DNA of 16,045 bases from an uncultured Prevotella sp. (GTDB taxonomy: Bacteria; Bacteroidota; Bacteroidia; Bacteroidales; Bacteroidaceae). Below, piece by piece: positions 14,235 to 16,045 of the stretch; positions within the stretch are counted from its first letter, which is position 1; each line of letters begins with the position of its first letter. Under the pieces are notes generated by a model. The model had not been told where the DNA came from. It made no database searches and saw only the letters and a list, made by a program, of their open reading frames with translations. The translations under genes were made by a program, and so were the position numbers. The stretch is taken from positions 1 through 16,045 of the forward strand of contig CAKQFW010000022.1 of NCBI GenBank assembly GCA_934230965.1. Direction: 5' to 3'.

Positions 14235-14919
14235 TAGCTACGAGCGTGGGGGTGAACAGCGAGGTGAAAATGCCGTTTAGGGTGAGCCCTAAGCTGGCAT
14301 AAGCACCATGCACATTGCTCACATCCATTGATGTGGCGGTGCCTAAGGCGTGAGCCGCTGTGCCCATTGACAAACCCTGTGCTTTGGGGCTTCGCACATG
14401 TGCAAAGCCCATAGTTTTATAGCCACACACAGCGCACAGCAAACCTACGCTTACCACTACGGCTGCCGTGAGCGAGGGTATGCCGCCCACCGCTTTTGTT
14501 ACCTCCATAGCAATAGGCGTGGTTACCGACTTTGATGCCAATGACAGTATCACCTCTTTTGTGGCACCCATCTTTTTGGCTATAAATACCACCGAGATGA
14601 TGCCTACCACGCAGCCTGCAAGCTCGCTCAGCAGTATAGGCATCAGGTCTTTCTTTATCTTTTCAAGTTGCATATACAGGGGCACGCCCAGGGCCACGAC
14701 GGCGGGGCGCAGCCAAAACTCAATCATGTGTCCGCCTGCGTTATAGGTTTCGTAGCTTACGCCCGACAGCTCTAAAAACGTTATCACCACGGCTATGGCC
14801 ACCAAGATGGGGTTCATGATCACCCATCCTGTGCGTCGGCGCAGCAGCTTGCCTAAAAAATAAGAACCAAAGGTGAGGGCGATGAGGAAAAACTCGTTAC
14901 TAAAATATTGGTGCATCAT
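14224..14919 (-). CDS. lrgB: LrgB/CidB family membrane protein
   Basis: A 231-residue polytopic inner-membrane protein of the LrgB family. The hallmarks are the central LASKSVTTPIAMEV and the C-terminal GTAAHALGTA segment, with NPILVAI near the N-terminus. In Gram-positive bacteria LrgAB/CidAB influence murein hydrolase activity and cell death, and related proteins have been tied to pyruvate or glycolate transport; which applies here is unknown. Its ATG (14919-14917) overlaps the lrgA stop as ATGA, so the pair is translationally coupled. ATG 14916 is an adjacent alternative start. Its 3' end overlaps nadD by 11 bases. Confidence 0.93.
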   Translation of the reverse strand: MMHQYFSNEFFLIALTFGSYFLGKLLRRRTGWVIMNPILVAIAVVITFLELSGVSYETYNAGGHMIEFWLRPAVVALGVPLYMQLEKIKKDLMPILLSELAGCVVGIISVVFIAKKMGATKEVILSLASKSVTTPIAMEVTKAVGGIPSLTAAVVVSVGLLCAVCGYKTMGFAHVRSPKAQGLSMGTAAHALGTATSMDVSNVHGAYASLGLTLNGIFTSLFTPTLVAIIC

Positions 14920-15296
14920 TGTTCGGCTCCTTCTTTTTTTGATGTGTGTTCATGACGAATGGTTTTACCATATATCTCGTGTACCCAGCCCGTAACGGCC
15001 AGTACCAGTAGGGTGCTCACCACCGATGCGGTGACGATGGGCAGAAACTGTGCCTTGATAATGTCGAAATAAAGCATCAGTGCTACGCCTGGTGGAACGA
15101 AGAAAAAGCCGATGTTGGTAACGAGAAAGTCGGAGATGCTGCGCACCCATTCAAGACGTATCACCTTGAGCTTGAGCAAGAGGGTGAGCAACAGCATACC
15201 TAAGATGCTCGATGGCAGCGGTATGTGGGTAAGCGTGATAATGAGTTCGCCCAAGGCGAGGCAGCCAAACAGTATGGCCAGTTGTCTGATCATCAT
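14916..15296 (-). CDS. lrgA: LrgA/CidA family membrane protein
   Basis: A 126-residue protein with four hydrophobic segments. The LrgA/CidA hallmarks are LPSSILGMLLLTLLL after the first loop and NIGFFFVPPGVALM before the third helix. The family is described as holin-like and acts with LrgB. The C-terminus is a charged cytoplasmic tail (HEIYGKTIRHEHTSKKEGAEQ). The start is one of two adjacent ATG codons (15296 or 15293). The gene overlaps lrgB by 4 bases. Upstream lie an approximately 150-base leader with small tandem repeats, a TACCTTTG promoter element and a dyad. Confidence 0.92.
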   Translation of the reverse strand: MMIRQLAILFGCLALGELIITLTHIPLPSSILGMLLLTLLLKLKVIRLEWVRSISDFLVTNIGFFFVPPGVALMLYFDIIKAQFLPIVTASVVSTLLVLAVTGWVHEIYGKTIRHEHTSKKEGAEQ

Positions 15297-15318
15297 AAAT
15301 AATAAAACCTTTCCTTTG

Positions 15319-15348
15319 TTTGTTATCCTGTGTTATTCTTTGTTATCC
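15319..15348 (-). repeat. Three 10-bp tandem repeats in the lrgA leader
   Basis: On the minus strand GGATAACAAA, GAATAACACA and GGATAACAAA follow one another without gaps, ending 23 bases before lrgA. The outer two are identical. A possible 17-codon reading frame (ATG at 15386, stop at 15335-15333) runs into them; I do not call it a gene. Confidence 0.65.
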
Positions 15349-15453
15349 TTAGTTTGTTCTTTGCTGTAATTCTGTAGTTTCGCCATCCTTGTTTTTCTTT
15401 TGTTCGGCCTTGTTGTGTCGTATCTTCATTTTTGGTGGCGAAAAAGAGCGGTG

Positions 15454-15461
15454 CAAAGGTA
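15454..15461 (-). promoter_or_regulatory. Predicted -7 promoter element for lrgAB
   Basis: Minus-strand TACCTTTGCACC matches TAnnTTTG. No TTTG is present at the -33 position, which suggests an activator-dependent promoter. The leader would be about 150 bases. Confidence 0.6.
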
Positions 15462-15501
15462 GGGCTTTCAGCGGTTAGAGCCCCCTCTTTTTCTCGATTT
15501 T

Positions 15502-15517
15502 TATGTTGTGCAACATA
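15502..15517. promoter_or_regulatory. Dyad upstream of the lrgAB promoter
   Basis: TATGTTG and CAACATA form a perfect 7-7 inverted repeat with a 2-base centre. Its centre lies about 60 bases upstream of the predicted lrgA transcription start, a usual place for an activator site. An A/T-rich tract follows, so a weak hairpin terminator for the plus strand is an alternative reading. Confidence 0.5.
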
Positions 15518-15551
15518 TTTTTTGATATATATTATCTTGGGCTTTGCAAAT

Positions 15552-15823
15552 AAAGTAGGACGGTGGCCTCCGTGCCCCGTCCTCCAGCAATCAAATAAAC
15601 AGCCCCACCCCCGCGCAGCGCTAACGCGCAGCTTCCCCCTCCCCGCTGGAGAGGGGAGTAAAATACCCTCACTTCTTGCTGGAGAACAGGGCACGGAGAC
15701 CCTGTTCTACTATGGTTAGCAAGGCAAATCTTAGTAGGACGGTGGTCTCCGCGCCCCGTCCTCCAACAATCAAAAAAACCTTTGCCTATTAAAGTAGAAC
15801 AGGGTCTCTGTGCCCTGTTCTCC
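15552..15823. repeat. Cluster of four structured palindromic repeats
   Basis: Four related units of 31-38 bases begin AGTAG and end CTCC when read in one orientation: A at 15554-15590 (+), B at 15676-15711 (-), C at 15733-15770 (+) and D at 15793-15823 (+). Each forms a hairpin. Units A and C have AGGACGG pairing with CCGTCCT; B and D have AGAACAGGG pairing with CCCTGTTCT, so paired bases have changed together. Between A and B is a GC-rich segment with a CTCCCC/GGGGAG hairpin (15639-15658) and two copies of CGCGCAGC (15612-15619 and 15625-15632). Open frames through this block are only translations of the repeats. Confidence 0.85.
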
Positions 15824-16045
15824 ATGTGAAGCGTTATACATTAATAAAACAATAATTGGTAATTCGTGTTCATAAAAAAACGCGCGAAATGCGGGGTATG
15901 ATGCTTGTCATGTACCTAAACCATTGATAGATAAATGTGATATCAATGCAAAAATGGGCGAAAGCCAGCCAGGGCCGACGCATTACTTTTCTCTTTGATA
16001 ATCAAAGGTATTACCAAAAAAAGTATTACCTTTACACCTAAAAAA
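15824..16045. other. Gene-free right end of the window
   Basis: I see no credible coding sequence or recognised RNA. TACCTTTA at 16027-16034 resembles a -7 element, and short repeats of TATTACC occur at 16009-16014 and 16024-16030. A plus-strand gene may begin beyond the window. Confidence 0.4.

Noticed and set aside
15432..15825. Open frames on both strands (15432-15719 +, 15532-15825 -, 15323-15694 -)
   Set aside because: They are translations of the palindromic repeat cluster and its flanks; the predicted peptides simply mirror the repeat units.

Overview
The window reads as a stretch of a Bacteroidales chromosome, most likely Prevotella or a close relative. The evidence is the recurring Bacteroidetes-type -7 promoter element (TAnnTTTG) in front of several genes, the near absence of strong Shine-Dalgarno sequences, a secreted protein with a Por/type IX-like C-terminal tail, and the protein sequences themselves. 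Most of it is housekeeping sequence. The accessory features are an AAA ATPase gene next to a tRNA gene, and a gene-free right end filled with palindromic repeats.

Layout. 1-1340 (+): 3' part of prfB (release factor 2), then a 46-residue single-span membrane peptide and a CYTH-domain protein joined by an ATGA overlap. 1288-1728 (-): a VanZ-like membrane protein whose 3' end overlaps the CYTH gene antisense. 1741-1970: promoter and leader region with two hairpins, a 23-bp tandem repeat and a small dyad. 1971-5722 (+): apparent operon of two tandem paralogous sodium symporters (NSS/SNF family) and a membrane-anchored triple helix-hairpin-helix (ComEA-like) protein. 5870-6952 (+): greA, with a terminator-like hairpin in its leader, then a HIT-family protein. 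6979-7016: strong intrinsic terminator between convergent genes. 7082-8170 (-): mannose-1-phosphate guanylyltransferase. 8451-10190 (-): secreted multidomain surface protein, with its own terminator at 8358-8394. 10440-10597 (+): tRNA-Leu(CAA) with promoter and terminator. 10657-11959 (+): AAA_14/DUF4143-type ATPase preceded by three identical palindromes at exactly 33-bp spacing, the last one inside its promoter. 12032-14234 (+): yicC-gmk-nadD operon with a well-formed promoter. 14224-15296 (-): lrgA-lrgB pair. 15297-16045: no credible gene. It holds the lrgA leader and promoter, a dyad upstream of that promoter, and four copies of a structured palindromic repeat with compensatory base changes.

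How the genes fit together. greA, prfB, gmk, nadD, yicC and tRNA-Leu belong to core transcription, translation and nucleotide metabolism. The symporters and LrgAB are inner-membrane transport or envelope functions. ManC supplies GDP-mannose for surface glycans. The 579-residue protein is exported. The observations most worth following are the 33-bp-phased palindromes at the ATPase, the covarying palindrome family at the right end, and the attenuator-like hairpin ahead of greA. All functions are inferred from sequence motifs read by eye; no database search was run.
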